Shown: positions 46,397 through 57,845, numbered from the stretch's first letter. The stretch: DNA of 64,000 bases from Molanna angustata (GCA_963576475.1 OY754981.1:30604132-30668131), one strand, 5' to 3'. Numbers and translations: made by a program. Notes: generated by a model from the sequence alone, not told the origin.

Positions 46397-47117
46397 TAAG
46401 TGTCGAGTATAAAAGGCTATAGGGCAAAAATAATACGCTACACAATGTATATATGTACATAGAACTGAGAGAGTCTTTTTTTATTTAAACGGCTTTAGGA
46501 TGATATCTGCCAGTTTGAAATTGTTTTTAAGAGAGCATATAACGCTAAATCTAGTGACATGAAATCATGATATATTAAAACCGTCTAATGCACTATGAAG
46601 TTGTGTGTTAGTAAGGGTAACTATCGCGTGCGTTAAAAAAGGTTTATACCCTGTTGATTTTTTTGCATTTCATGTACAAATCTTATACTTGAAATGAAAA
46701 ACCTCTATCGGATTCACTTTGATTTTATGCACTCTTTAAGCACATTAAAGATGTATTTTTCTATGATACATAGTTATGGAGTAATTTAAAAAAAGTGCTG
46801 TAAAAAGGATATTTTTTAATATGTTTTTAGAGGAATTCAGGCTGAATTTAAAAATTGTGTGACGAACATTCACTAGAGAAATGTTGAAAGTATAATATTA
46901 ATGGTATTTTTTTAGAAACACGGTGTTTAAAATTTTGAAGAATCTCATATGAAATTTGGGTGTTTAGGTTTATATGCCCCATTAAACTATTTATATATTG
47001 GAGTTATTAGATTAAAAGTTAAAAACATTAAGGTGAAGAAATTTTAATATGTTTAAATATATATGTAGGGAATTTAATGATAAAAATGTTGCATATTGAT
47101 AGGAAGTGGGGTATTGA
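46397..47117. other. Unassigned AT-rich DNA
   Basis: No exon, ORF or repeat family recognised. Confidence 0.45.
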
Positions 47118-47350
47118 GTGAACAAAACAAATCAATCTTGCCTCGAAAAGCTTGTTGTAATGGGCAACATAGAGAGACGAAGATCTCGTAGTCGCTCATC
47201 GATTAGATGGAGTGATCTTCTTGTCTGCTTTGTGGTATTCAGTGGTCAACGTTCTGCTCAGAACAGATTAGCACGGAGACGTGCCACACAAAGAGAGATT
47301 GATTAAAGCTACCTTCCTCAGTCGTGAGGACAGCGAATAGAGAGAGAGAG
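47118..47350 (+). mobile_element. LINE reverse-transcriptase C-terminal remnant
   Basis: The plus frame reads LVVMGNIERRRSRSRSSIRW, SDL..., then AQNRLARRRATQRE. This is the basic, Arg-rich C-terminus (GxxxGRR-RGRSP-RW-D) and R-R-W/R-A-T ending typical of RTE/Jockey-like LINE proteins. Truncated at both sides; ends in a short (AG)n run. Confidence 0.5.
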
Positions 47351-47629
47351 ATAGGTGACGTCACCCGCATTCATTCGTTTGGCGAGCTCTATGTATCTAC
47401 AAACATACCATGGACGAGGAAGGATGTCAGAAACAGACCAACCCGACCCCAGCAAATAATAAATAATTGTTTATGACTGCGCCACATTACAGGAATACCA
47501 ACGGACATATCTTTCAATACCCAACTCTAACTAATGGAAATCGGGGGAAATTCCACAATACAAATAAAATGATTTAGGTACATAATTTGCTTGTAGAAAT
47601 GGTTTACACCAAAAATGGATCATTTATGA
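47351..47629. other. Unassigned DNA
   Basis: Nothing recognised between two LINE remnants. Confidence 0.35.
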
Positions 47630-47995
47630 TTAAGATGTATGAAAAACATGCAGGACATAAGGAGAGAATGCAAGATAAAGGATATTATATGTAAAATGAA
47701 AGTGAATGCTTTAAGGTGGTTTGGACATATAGAAAGAATGAACGATGAACGACTGACCAAAAAAAATATACATGGGTGCAAGAGATGGAGTGAATAGCAG
47801 GGGTCGCCCCAGAAAGGGATGGCATGACCATGTGAATGATATTTTGAAAGAAGGAAACATAAAAAGTTTGAACAATCGACGAGCATGTATGAGACGATGC
47901 ATGGATGTAAAGGAAGCCAGAAATTAATGTGATTCTCTCTGCTTACCCCGTAAGGGACATGGCGTGATGGTATGTATGTATGTATGTATTATAAC
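47630..47995 (+). mobile_element. LINE reverse-transcriptase C-terminus (frameshifted) with (ATGT)n tail
   Basis: A plus frame reads IICKMKVNALRWFGHIERMN, DERLTKK. An A-run then shifts the frame, and it continues IYMGARDGVNSRGRPRKGWH, ...LKEGNIKSLNNRRACMRRCM. RWFGHIERM...RGRPRxxW...NRRACM is a very recognisable LINE C-terminal signature. The 3' end is a (ATGT)n run. One extra A in the 8-A tract explains the frameshift. Confidence 0.8.
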
Positions 47996-48103
47996 AATTC
48001 TTTTTATTTAGAACCACGAGTCAGTTCTGTCATGATAAAACGGTCGTGTCGTATCAAAATGTTTAAAAATATGACATGTCAAAAAAATTATTTCGAAAAT
48101 ATT

Positions 48104-49517
48104 TACATAATATATTAAAAATACATAATTATATTCTTAAAACGGAGTATTTATCATCATTGTATGTATATGAAGTATTCCTATGGGAGAGAGAACTTTA
48201 CGCCATAATATATTAAAATACATAGGTAATTATATTCTTAAAACGGAGTATTTATCATCATTGTATGTATATGAAGTATTCCTATGGGAGAGAGAACTTT
48301 ACGCCATAATATATTAAAATACATAGGTAATTATATTCTTAAAACTGAGTATTTATCATCATTGTATGTATATGAAGTATTCCTATGGGAGAGAGAACTT
48401 TACGCCATAATATATTAAAATACATAGGTAATTATATTCTTAAAACGGAGTATTTATCATCATTGTATGTATATGAAGTATTCCTATGGGAGAGAGAACT
48501 TTACGCCATAATATATTAAAATACATAGGTAATTATATTCTTAAAACGGAGTATTTATCATCATTGTATGTATATGAAGTATTCCTATGGGAGAGAGAAC
48601 TTTACGCCATAATATATTAAAATACATAGGTAATTATATTCTTAAAACGGAGTATTTATCATCATTGTATGTATATGAAGTATTCCTATGGGAGAGAGAA
48701 CTTTACGCCATAATATATTAAAATACATAGGTAATTATATTCTTAAAACGGAGTATTTATCATCATTGTATGTATATGAAGTATTCCTATGGGAGAGAGA
48801 ACTTTACGCCATAATATATTAAAATACATAGGTAATTATATTCTTAAAACGGAGTATTTATCATCATTGTATGTATATGAAGTATTCCTATGGGAGAGAG
48901 AACTTTACGCCATAATATATTAAAATACATAGGTAATTATATTCTTAAAACGGAGTATTTATCATCATTGTATGTATATGAAGTATTCCTATGGGAGAGA
49001 GAACTTTACGCCATAATATATTAAAATACATAGGTAATTATATTCTTAAAACGGAGTATTTATCATCATTGTATGTATATGAAGTATTCCTATGGGAGAG
49101 AGAACTTTACGCCATAATATATTAAAATACATAGGTAATTATATTCTTAAAACGGAGTATTTATCATCATTGTATGTATATGAAGTATTCCTATGGGAGA
49201 GAGAACTTTACGCCATAATATATTAAAATACATAGGTAATTATATTCTTAAAACGGAGTATTTATCATCATTGTATGTATATGAAGTATTCCTATGGGAG
49301 AGAGAACTTTACGCCATAATATATTAAAATACATAGGTAATTATATTCTTAAAACGGAGTATTTATCATCATTGTATGTATATGAAGTATTCCTATGGGA
49401 GAGAGAACTTTACGCCATAATATATTAAAATACATAGGTAATTATATTCTTAAAACGGAGTATTTATCATCATTGTATGTATATGAAGTATTCCTATGGG
49501 AGAGAGAACTTTACGCC
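48104..49517 (+). repeat. 101-bp satellite array, 14 copies
   Basis: CGCC landmarks recur exactly every 101 bp from 48201 to 49514 (13 periods), and a diverged first copy precedes them. The unit contains ATTCTTAAAACGGAGTATTT, ATCATCATTGTATGTATATG and ATGGGAGAGAGAACTTTACG. Internal copies are nearly identical (one ACTGAG variant near 48339), pointing to recent expansion or gene conversion. No spacer sequences, so not CRISPR-like. Confidence 0.95.
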
Positions 49518-49584
49518 ATATATTATAACAACGATATTACAATATGAAGTTACTGAATCAGTGAAATTATAAACCTTACAATGT

Positions 49585-49694
49585 ATATTTAATTTATTTT
49601 TATTTTATTTATTATTGACAATAAAATGAGGAAGATACAAATACAATTACAAATAGCATTACACACTAGAGCTAGAAATTAAGTGCGTGTGTAC

Positions 49695-49729
<35 letters not shown>

Positions 49730-49815
49730 TATGTGTGTGTGTGTATTATTTATTGATAAATCTTGTAATTGATAGGATACAATGAACACCTCACTAGGAA
49801 GTCCTGTGCCGAGGT
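49585..49815 (-). mobile_element. LINE 3'-end fragment with internal (CA)n and AT-rich tail
   Basis: On the minus strand a segment around CTCGGCACAGGACTTCCTAG leads through a long (CA)n run to an AATAAATAAAATAAAAATAA tail (49585-49610). This is the usual form of CR1/Jockey 3' UTR relics in this window. No coding part remains. Confidence 0.45.
49698..49745 (+). repeat. (GT)n microsatellite
   Basis: An almost pure GT run of about 46 bases with two interruptions. Confidence 0.9.
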
Positions 49816-50159
49816 GATAATTTAAACATTTTGTGTGACATACATAGTAGGTACATTATGTATATAGTTCTTGTATTAAATTATACATTAAATAATATTT
49901 GAAAAAAAAAATGTGAAGTTTAATTAAAAAAATTATGTCAATTTAATTAATTATGTCAATTATTAAAATTTATTAAAATTTTAATTAATTATGTCAATTC
50001 AACATAACAGACCCGATTTAATAATACATGATAAAATTAAAAAAATAACATATATTTGCGACGTGGCTATTCCAAATTCTAGTAATATTATAAAAACTTT
50101 TGATGAATAAATAGATTAAAAGACTTTAGCATTCTCGTAAAATAATAATATTACCGTTT
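49816..50159. other. AT-rich DNA with short palindromic TTAATTAA runs
   Basis: Around 49920-50000 the phrase AATTATGTCAATT recurs three times with AAAATTTAATT-like linkers. No gene. Confidence 0.45.
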
Positions 50160-50570
50160 ATTATTTCAGCCACTGGCATTATTCCAAAATCGTTGATCCG
50201 TAATTTAGATATTATAGATTTATCGAAAAATTTAATAATAAAAATGCAAAAAAACGGTAATAATGAATCAGTAGGAATTCGGGAATCAGTAGGGTTGTTA
50301 GGTAGTATAGAGACCTCCTCAGAGCCTAATCCTTTGATATGTTATGTAAGTATCTGTGTGGGTGAACTATTCCCAATTGAAAGCTTGATGATGCGTTTGT
50401 TGCATTTTATTTTGCTCTTTTAAATAAATTACAATTTACGCATTGATCTGCTAATACTTTTGAGGAAGTGTATAATAGTAATAATAATAATTGAGTGTTA
50501 TTGTTTGTAGTGCTTAATTGTTATTAATATCATTAGTAAATCGGCCAGAGCCGCGTTAAAAAAAAAAAAA
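50160..50570 (+). mobile_element. LINE-derived fragment with A-tail (tentative)
   Basis: The plus frame reads SATGIIPKSLIRNLDIIDLS, KNLIIKMQK. This is very like the ATGV-P-SL...L...MQKAV peptide found at the end of several lepidopteran reverse-transcriptase ORFs. It then breaks down (ESVGIRESVGLLGS). GCCAGAGCCGCGTT with a 13-A run at ~50553 forms a plausible 3' end. Confidence 0.45.
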
Positions 50571-52211
50571 TTTGATTGGGTGTAATTATGTTATTGATTT
50601 GTTCTGAACCGGTGTTGTATATCCATGCTGTTATGTGTTTTTTGTATTTTTGTGACGATGTGTTTTGTGGTAGCAGTTTTAATGAGGTTGGTAGCCGGCG
50701 ATTATGTAGTTTGATGGCATAGTTTAAAAATTACCAGGGAAAAATAATCAGAATGTCTTGACGGTTGTACTATTCACTATAACATTAATATGGACACGAA
50801 ATATAATTATATGAATCACCTCTATTTAAAGAAGTTTTTTTCAAAATATATTTTTAAAATGTTTTGTGACATAAATAAAATGGAAAGATTTCTTCTCTAG
50901 TGGGCAGAAACTATAAATATGCGTCAACTAGAATATATTGGGGGGGTAGAAATATCAGTTGAGGGTAGAACATCAAAAACAATCATCACAATAACAGTTC
51001 TAGTGAATGATGATTCAACTGTTTGGCGATGAAATCATCCCTTAATTAGTACACAGGGGAGGGGGAGAATTGTTTCTTCTACAAATAGACCACCATGAAC
51101 CATAAACATTAATCTTGGATAACAACCAGCACGTGAACAAACAAAGAGAAATAACCACTCTTTTTTTGCATCGCAGAATTTCTCTGATCCTCATTTAACG
51201 TAAGTACTTTCAGCAAAACTATATAGTCATCAATCATCACACACGACATAGACGAATTCTACGACGCGTGAATTTATTTATTAAAAAGGGTACATCGACA
51301 GACTTCCAGATAACAATTTTCACAAAAAGATGATGAGTGCTGGACGTCCAATTATGGATGCACACAAAATTACATGAGCTCACATTCAATCACACACGTA
51401 AGTTACACAAGTAAGAGTTACATAAATAAGAGAAAATTCGGTTATAAAAGTTAAATAAAAAAAAGATGAAGAAAAAATAGTTACATAAGTTGTGCAAAAA
51501 AAACAATTTATAGAAGTTACACAAGTAACATAAGTCGAAGTAAAAAAATAGGTACAAAGGAAGTTAAAAAGAAGTTAAATGAGTTAGAGAAGAGACAGTT
51601 TCAAACAGATTACAATCAAATAGCGTATATAAATGGCACTGAGACCTTCTCAAAACAACACGCGCGAGTTATGTAATGCTCTTTAGCAGTTTAGGAAATT
51701 CAACCGTAGAATATTCCTTAAATCCAAGTGGAAAACTGTTTAGTTTGATAACTTGTAAATGTTTAATTTCGGTCGTTGAAAATAACGTTGAATGTATTAA
51801 AAATTGAAAATATAAGAAGAACAGATGGGTGGTGGCAGAGGATGTATTCATTCTTTAAAAAAAACTCATTTTTTATAAATAATATATTTGAAGTAGTACT
51901 AAGTGATTGAAATCAGTTAGAAGTATAAGTCTGGAAAATATTATTTTAGGTTGAAATTCTCTAATATCTAACTTTCAAATTAAAATTATGTTACATAGCA
52001 AATTAATGGAAAAAAATGTTTTAGGATACCCTCTACAAAGTTTTCTTCGCGTTGAAAAAATAATAATATATATACTAAAAATTCGTTTGTTTTTTTATCA
52101 GCCTTAGGTATCAGCTAGAATTCATATTTTACAATAAAATTATGTCCATTCAAGTTTGTCATCCATTATAGATTATAAAACTATTAATGATATAATTTTA
52201 TTTTCTCCCAC
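50571..52211. other. Unassigned intergenic DNA
   Basis: 51290-51620 has many short AAGTTACA/AAGTTA-like motifs and could be a decayed LINE on the minus strand, but I could not find a convincing frame. Nothing else recognised. Confidence 0.4.
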
Positions 52212-52312
52212 GGATGAATGGGCGTGGTGTGGTTGTGAATGGCTGTAACTGGCTGGTCCAGGACTCTGCATCCTATATTCACATTTAGGGGGAGATGAAA
52301 GCTCTAAATCAT
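52212..52312 (-). CDS. Candidate orphan exon of an unidentified minus-strand gene
   Basis: On the minus strand a ~101-base segment after an AG (GCACTGAAG) reads DDLELSSPPKCEYRMQSPGP, ASYSHSQPHHAHSS and could end at a GTGGGA donor. Composition is much less AT-biased than its flanks and the peptide (Pro/Ser/His-rich) looks like a transcription-factor linker. Upstream codons in the same ORF (to 52472) are low-complexity and probably intron. The acceptor has a weak pyrimidine tract and the donor is weak. I do not recognise the protein. Confidence 0.3.
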
Positions 52313-53106
52313 CTTCAGTGCAAACACAATACATACATATACTTACATATACTATGTGCAACATTATGAGTGAGTAAATATACTGGTGAGTCATTACGCA
52401 AGTATAATACTTATGTACATGATTGAAAACTCCCCTACAAATGTCAGTTGTATCGTAGTTTGCTTTCGGCAAATTTTACTAGTCAATTTTGCACGAATAA
52501 CGACTATAGCATTATTTATATCTTATATGCAACCTATCTTATATTTTAAATAATGTAAAAAAATGCAATGAGTTTATTTAATAGGTAAACTAATTACTAA
52601 GAAAAGGAATGGGAAAATCTAGATTTTTGGATAGGTACCTACCTAAATAATAGGTATAGGTATATTTGTGTAACAACGGTCAAATAAAAATTATAAAATT
52701 TATTTAATATTAAATATATTAAAAGATAAAATACGAAAAAGTAAAATAAAATCTGAGGAGCCATTGTTTTTGAATTGCAGACCTGCAGGTCTTCTAAAGG
52801 TCTACTAGATCTGCAGGTCTACTAAACCGTACAGGTTTACAAAACGAAGAAGAAGAAGATAAGAGAACATAAAATCTGTTGATATTATTTTGTGTCTGCT
52901 TTTATGAAAAAATCAAACTATCCACTTTAAAAATGAAGTATCTACATTATGTAGATAGTGAAACCTTATCAAATTGTATGTGTATATGTACATTATATGT
53001 ACACAGTAGTAGACTAGAGATAACGCTATGAATCATCAATAGGTTATACTACTATAAATAATACTCACTATCAAATTAATCCAAGTATTGTTAAAGTATA
53101 TATCTA
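52313..53106. other. Unassigned AT-rich DNA
   Basis: Contains a TCTGCAGGTCT-type short repeat followed by (GAA)n near 52780-52860 and an AP-1 heptamer at 52387. No gene. Confidence 0.4.
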
Positions 53107-53350
53107 TATTATTTATTTATTTATTTACCTATTATCACACCATATTTATTATGACAACAATACATAGGTTACTGCTGCCCAACTAGAAAATCCTGTTCTA
53201 GGGCTAGCAGTTTACAATTTTTAGTGACAATAGGTATATGCAATTATGAATCAGATGATTGTTCCCGTTCCACACTAAATAGGTAGGTACACAATCTCAA
53301 CATTCTGCACTCACAATCATCACCTCAACAAACATATGGGCTCACACAAA
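53107..53350 (-). mobile_element. LINE 3'-UTR fragment with (AAAT)n tail
   Basis: The reverse complement ends CTAGAACAGGATTTTCTAGT, TGGGCAGCAGTAACC, then an (AAAT)n tail at 53107. The layout matches the 3' ends of the LINEs above but no coding sequence remains. Confidence 0.45.
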
Positions 53351-53859
53351 ATAGATTAACCAGGTCCTAATGTCCGCCATTAATACCTGTCATAAATCCA
53401 ATCTCTGACGCGATTTTTATTTAAAAACCATAGAAAGGGATTAGTTAATATGAACCACATGCTTCCCAAATCAAATATGTTATGTGTTACTCAAAGAGCA
53501 CTGTAAACACAATACGGCATAGTTACAAATTAATGTTATTGATAATTTTAATTTTGAATTACTCAAATGGTTATAGTCGAATACTAAGTATTAAATTTGT
53601 GTTAGTTCTGTCCGCCCATAATTTATAATGTATTTTTTAATATTTATTTTGAATACCTATTCCTTGTGATGTTATTTCTTTAACAAAACTACGATGTTGG
53701 TTTAAAACACCACTTCCAAACACGGTTAGGGTATTATATGCTCACGGTGCGTAGTTTTTAGTTGATCGATATAATAATGTAAAATGTGTACATATATTTC
53801 TTCTTGTATCGAAACTGTTAATATCAACTGTCAGTGTGAGACGACGTACACGGGACGAT
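53351..53859. other. Unassigned AT-rich DNA
   Basis: Nothing recognised. Confidence 0.4.
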
Positions 53860-54210
53860 GAGTTATTTTTGTACTAGGCAATTCACTCTGAAAAGAGTTT
53901 AATTTAATGTTTACTGATTATAAGGAGAGTTATTTTTGTACTAGGCAATTCACCCTGAAAAGAGTTTAATTTAATGTTTTTATTTTATTTTATTTATTTC
54001 TTTATTTTATTGGATACAACAGCTATAAAATAATTTACAATGAAAAAAAAAACAACATAATATGATTTACAACGCCAATTACTGTATCCATCTATTAAAC
54101 ATCTATTAAATGTTTACTAATTATAAGGAGAGTTATTTTTGTACTAGGCAATCCACCCTGAAAAGAGTTTAATTTAATGTTTACTGATTATAAGGAGAGT
54201 TATTTTTGAT
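53860..54210 (+). repeat. 67-bp tandem repeat interrupted by a small LINE insertion
   Basis: A 67-bp unit (GAGTTATTTTTGTACTAGGC, AATTCACCCTGAAAAGAGTT, TAATTTAATGTTTACTG...) starts at 53860 and 53927 and recurs after an insertion at ~54131, with a partial unit at ~54197. The second copy is split at AATGTTT. Confidence 0.8.
53978..54109 (-). mobile_element. Short 5'-truncated LINE inserted in the 67-bp repeat
   Basis: About 130 bp whose minus strand ends in an AAATAAAATAAAAT-type tail. AATGTTT flanks it on both sides as a likely 7-bp target duplication, and the host repeat unit resumes after it. Confidence 0.6.
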
Positions 54211-54242
54211 CATATGTTTAAATTATTTAATAATATAAATTT

Positions 54243-54317
54243 TGGTTGAGCCGCATTCGCATCGGATATCATCTGCTGCAGACAGGTACCTCCACAGCAG
54301 CAGGTTTAGATTATCAA
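54243..54317. repeat. Shared 75-bp flank of two Helitron copies
   Basis: GGTTGAGCCGCATTCGCATC, GGATATCATCTGCTGCAGAC, ... GTTTAGATTATCAA is the same here and at about 61173-61244. In both places it abuts the CTAG end of a minus-strand Helitron copy. Confidence 0.85.
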
Positions 54318-55311
54318 CTAGTTGCATGTAACACATGAGATCCAACTGTCGATAGCGATAGTATGTGCAGTTGAAGAATAAGTACCAAACTATAAACCCA
54401 TAAATACAAATTATTTAATATTTTAAGATATTTGGTTTTCTATACAACACATGTACCTAGGTATGTATGTCAAGATAGGATAGTATGGAGGTCAGTCCTT
54501 TAATCCTACACAGAATATGAAAACAGCATGATGGTATGTATGTATGTTTGGAGATTGAGTATCAAACAATTAAGTCTTCTTAGATATTGTGTGTAGGCGA
54601 TTGCCATACAAATTGTATGAAGCAATGTCGTCACTAAATTCAATTTTTATAAAAATTGTTAAAAAAAATTGAGATGTGCTAATACAATGTTAATATTTTT
54701 TATAGAAAATTAAATTATCATTTTGAGGTGTTTCGGCTTTATTTGATATTTAAAAAAAATGGATATATAGGCAGTTAAACTCATAAATTTATCATAAAAA
54801 AAATATTTTTCTTAATAAAAAATGTTTGAGAAACCCTGGAATTTATTAAAAAAAATTAATTTGAGGTTTTGTATTTGTCTATGTTTATACCAAATTTCAG
54901 CGTTCTAGCTTTTATGGTTTCTGAGATACATGGAAAAATAAACCAAAATTTCAAAAGTTGATAACCCCTGACTGAAACAAAAATTCACAATTCTGAGTAT
55001 AAAAGTTTTGTAGGCCTATAACTTTTTATATATTCTGAAATTTTGGGCTCTGTAAACTGAGCGGATCAAAAGTTATAAGGGGGGGGGGGGACAGACACAC
55101 ACAGACACACAAAACTCACATAAAATGTTCTACTCCGAATTCTGAGTAAATCCATGTATTGGAACATATATGCTGCGAGGCCTCTAGTTGGTGTAATTAG
55201 CATGCAAAAAGTCCACTACGTCATACAAAATGTTCCTTAGTACACGCATCTTGGCTTAATAATGTCGATTCATTCAGAGAATTGAATTCTCATGAACGAA
55301 TCGACAGTTGA
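54318..55311 (-). mobile_element. Helitron-like element, full-length copy (~994 bp)
   Basis: The reverse complement runs from a slightly damaged TC-AACTGTCGA 5' end (55311) to ...ACATGCAACTAG (54318). Its 5' end keeps a ~44-nt near-palindrome (TGTCGATTCGTTCATGAGAA with TTCTCTGAATGAATCGACA) that is half lost in the 20232 copy. A poly-G/C tract lies near 55080. No coding capacity. Confidence 0.75.
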
Positions 55312-55433
55312 AATACATGAGTTGTAAAAATAAATACAAACAGTTAATGCACGATGAGTTGTAGACGCATGAAGACGCAATTTCTTAACTAATACGAGAA
55401 AAGAATAGGATGAAGTAATTTCTGATATTTCCG
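55312..55433. other. Unassigned DNA
   Basis: Short segment between the Helitron and the next tandem repeat; nothing recognised. Confidence 0.35.
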
Positions 55434-55612
55434 CACGGTAAATTGTCCCCACGGTCAATTGCCCGAACGGTCAACTGTCTCCACAGTCAATTGTTCCCAC
55501 AGCCAACTGTCCCCACGGTCAATTGTCCTCACGGTCAATCGTCCATTCGGTGAAAAAGGCGTACGATCAAAAGTCAGCGGTCAATTGGCTACGGTCAATT
55601 GTCCGGACACGA
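55434..55612 (+). repeat. Degenerate 16-bp tandem repeat (ACGGTCAATTGTCCCC)
   Basis: Around eight to ten diverged units of ACGGTCAATTGTCCCC, each with GGTCAA(T/C)TGTC. Variation between units suggests an old array. Confidence 0.8.
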
Positions 55613-55892
55613 TGACTGCTGACTAGCAATAGCTTTTGGGAGAGGAAAAGGTTGCAAGTGTTACCTCGTTTACCGAACACATACCATTTCGGCATATCCC
55701 ACAATGTGGGGTAACCAGCCACAGGTTAGCTGATGTGAATACCTTATAAAATACAGCACGACCCATGAGTGTATAACCATCAACCAACCTCGTCTCACCT
55801 AAAAAGCAACAAACAGAATAGATGGAGAATCACATTGCTGAAAAATGTGAGAAGTCATTATTGCACAAGGTGCCTCAAAAGAAAGTTTATAT

Positions 55893-56321
55893 TTGTATTC
55901 AGAGCGTTATGTGGAGATGTTAGACGACTTCTTGGTGCCTGAACTGCAATACTTTCCTGGCTATAACCAAAGAACATGGTTCCAGCAGGAGGGAGCAACG
56001 TCACACACGTCCAATACATCTCTGCCACGAGTTCGTGAAAATTTCCCAGGCAAATTGATCTCCAGGAGAGGTGACATAAATTGACCTCCACGCAGTCCTG
56101 ATATAACTCCTATGGACTTTTTCCTATGGGGTTATCTTAAATCGAAAGTTTACGCCAGTAAACCGACTTCGCTGACGCATTAGAAAGAAAATATCCGTCA
56201 CGAAATGGTAACCATCACTGAGTCCACCTGCTGAGCCGTCATAAGTAATTTTACTGTTCCATTAAATGAGTGCTGCGAACGCGAGGGTCTACATTTGGAC
56301 GATATTATTTTTAAGATATAA
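55893..56321 (+). pseudogene. mariner/Tc1-like transposase, C-terminal fragment, inactivated
   Basis: One reading frame from 55893 to 56321 matches the catalytic C-terminus of a mariner-superfamily transposase: SERYVEMLDDFLVPEL, WFQQEGATSHTS (usual WFQQDGA, so the catalytic Asp position reads Glu), FPGKLISRRGDIN, a stop where Trp is expected, PPRSPDITPMDFFLWGYLKS, KVYASKP, and HLDDIIFKI at the end. In-frame stops occur at the expected Trp and twice more, and the N-terminal DNA-binding half is absent. The protein would cut and paste its element's DNA. This copy is dead. Confidence 0.88.
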
Positions 56322-57191
56322 ATTCCCAAATTGTGTACTTTAATAAATAATAAACATTTTTTCGATACACCCTAAAACGATAATAACAGAAAAGAGTGGA
56401 AGCACTATTAAAAGCTGGTGACTCACAGCAGATTGTGTAAATAAAAAATCGTAAATTATCGTATGACGATACAGTAAAGATATTTTATTTTATATTTTTA
56501 ACTGTAAATCTATCAATGAATGCTGTGTGTTATTTTTTACCCAAAACCAAAGCTCAATGAATGTTTCTATAAATTTCAAAGAAAAAAGTTAATGGACAGA
56601 TGATTACAAATGTTGTTTGAAACTCTCAGAAAACTGATAAACACGATGACTTATTAATTGATAACAATACTCCCTTACTGCATGATACAAAGTCCTCGAT
56701 TATTTTACTACATCGTATGATAGTATTTAGATAAGTACATTATAATGTTTGAGCAGCCGTTTATCTGTCCAACAGTAAAGTTATGTCAAGAGTGTCCTAT
56801 CTCGTAACCTCTGAAAAATACCGAAGAGTTCATTTTCTTTACTATAAATACGTCGTGCGCTAGACAAGAACTACTAAAACTCAATTCAAGTATATTTTTT
56901 TATGACAACGAGTGGTTTGTGGATAACACTTAACTCATCACTACATTTTAGTGCATTATTTTTTTTTTGACAATTGTGACAGGCGACTGTCACTTCTATA
57001 CATTGAGTTATCTTTTCATTTACACCCATGATAGAACGAAGTGGAGGAGCGCAGTAAGGAGAGCTGATCACAACACTATAGGTGATACAAGCTAAGGAGG
57101 ACTCAAAGAGAAAATAGAGAGAATTCATTTTAATATAAAAGATTTCAAAAGTCTGAAACTAATCTTAATAACTTCACGAATAGCCCTGAGG
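56322..57191. other. Unassigned DNA after the mariner relic
   Basis: 56322-56380 is the relic's 3' flank (AATAAATAATAAACATTTTT). The rest has no recognised content; the 56886-57128 minus frame lacks a domain. One AP-1 heptamer at 56419. Confidence 0.4.
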
Positions 57192-57366
57192 GGCAGGTCC
57201 CGTCAAACAATGAAATCAAAACCCTCATGTCTACCCATATCATGGATAAAATTATCATATGGAGTTGTATAACATACAAAGATATTATACAACTCTATAA
57301 GACAATTATATCCATGATATGGGTAATCATGGGGGTTTTAATTTCGCTGCTTGACCAAACTTGCCT
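57192..57366. mobile_element. Hairpin MITE (~175 bp, ~80-bp imperfect arms)
   Basis: The inner arms (57233-57272 and 57285-57324) are 40 bp with 36 matches around a 12-nt loop. The pairing extends outward through (A)AAACCC(T/C)CATG to GGCAGGTCCCGTCAA and its mate. A near-complete palindrome of this size is typical of a MITE. Its transcript would form a miRNA-precursor-like hairpin. Confidence 0.75.
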
Positions 57367-57845
57367 CCCCGGTTCTTCTTGGTGGTCCCAATTTGCACCG
57401 CACACTCCATCTTTCCACATATCTCTGTTGTCTGCCAGCCTCTTCATCTCTTGTTACCTGCTACAGCGCACATCAAATCACCTGGTCCATATAACTGTCC
57501 CAGGGACGACCTCTATAGTTTCTGCCTTCCGTCATTCCCTCCGCAATAGAAACGAGCAGACCCGGATGGCTGATGTTATGGCCTATCCAATTGGATCGTT
57601 GTTGGGCAACCCTCTTTAGGAGTTGTCTCGTTTCTCCGTCTCTGCTCAGAACCACGTCGTTTGGAATGTGGTCTGACCATCCTTGCCATGCGCCTGTAGC
57701 ATCACATTTTGAAGGCAGCCAGACGTCCAGATTCTCTCCTGCTGACAGTCCACGTTTCGCTGTCATACATTACCACACTCCAGACAAGATTTTTAATCAA
57801 GTTCTTCCTAACATTGATATCAATGTTAGGAGATTCAAATATCAT
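57367..57845 (-). mobile_element. LINE reverse-transcriptase fragment, frameshifted
   Basis: The minus strand reads VRKNLIKNLVWSVVMYDSET, WTV (usual ...YG-ETWT), a stop and a frame change, then SDHIPNDVVLSRDGETRQLL, KRVAQQRSNWIGHNISHPGL, ... RGRPWDSYMDQV. Peptides such as WIGH and GRPxxxYMDQ mark the C-terminal region of RTE/Jockey-like LINE ORF2. Truncated and broken. Confidence 0.78.

Noticed and set aside
48104..49517. CRISPR-like array
   Set aside because: A 101-bp unit repeated head to tail without unique spacers, in a eukaryotic genome.
55893..56084. Functional mariner transposase
   Set aside because: Several in-frame stops, a missing N-terminal half and a changed catalytic residue show it is a relic.
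57233..57324. Bona fide microRNA gene
   Set aside because: The pairing extends to ~80-bp arms, as in a MITE. Without small-RNA data a miRNA call is not supported.
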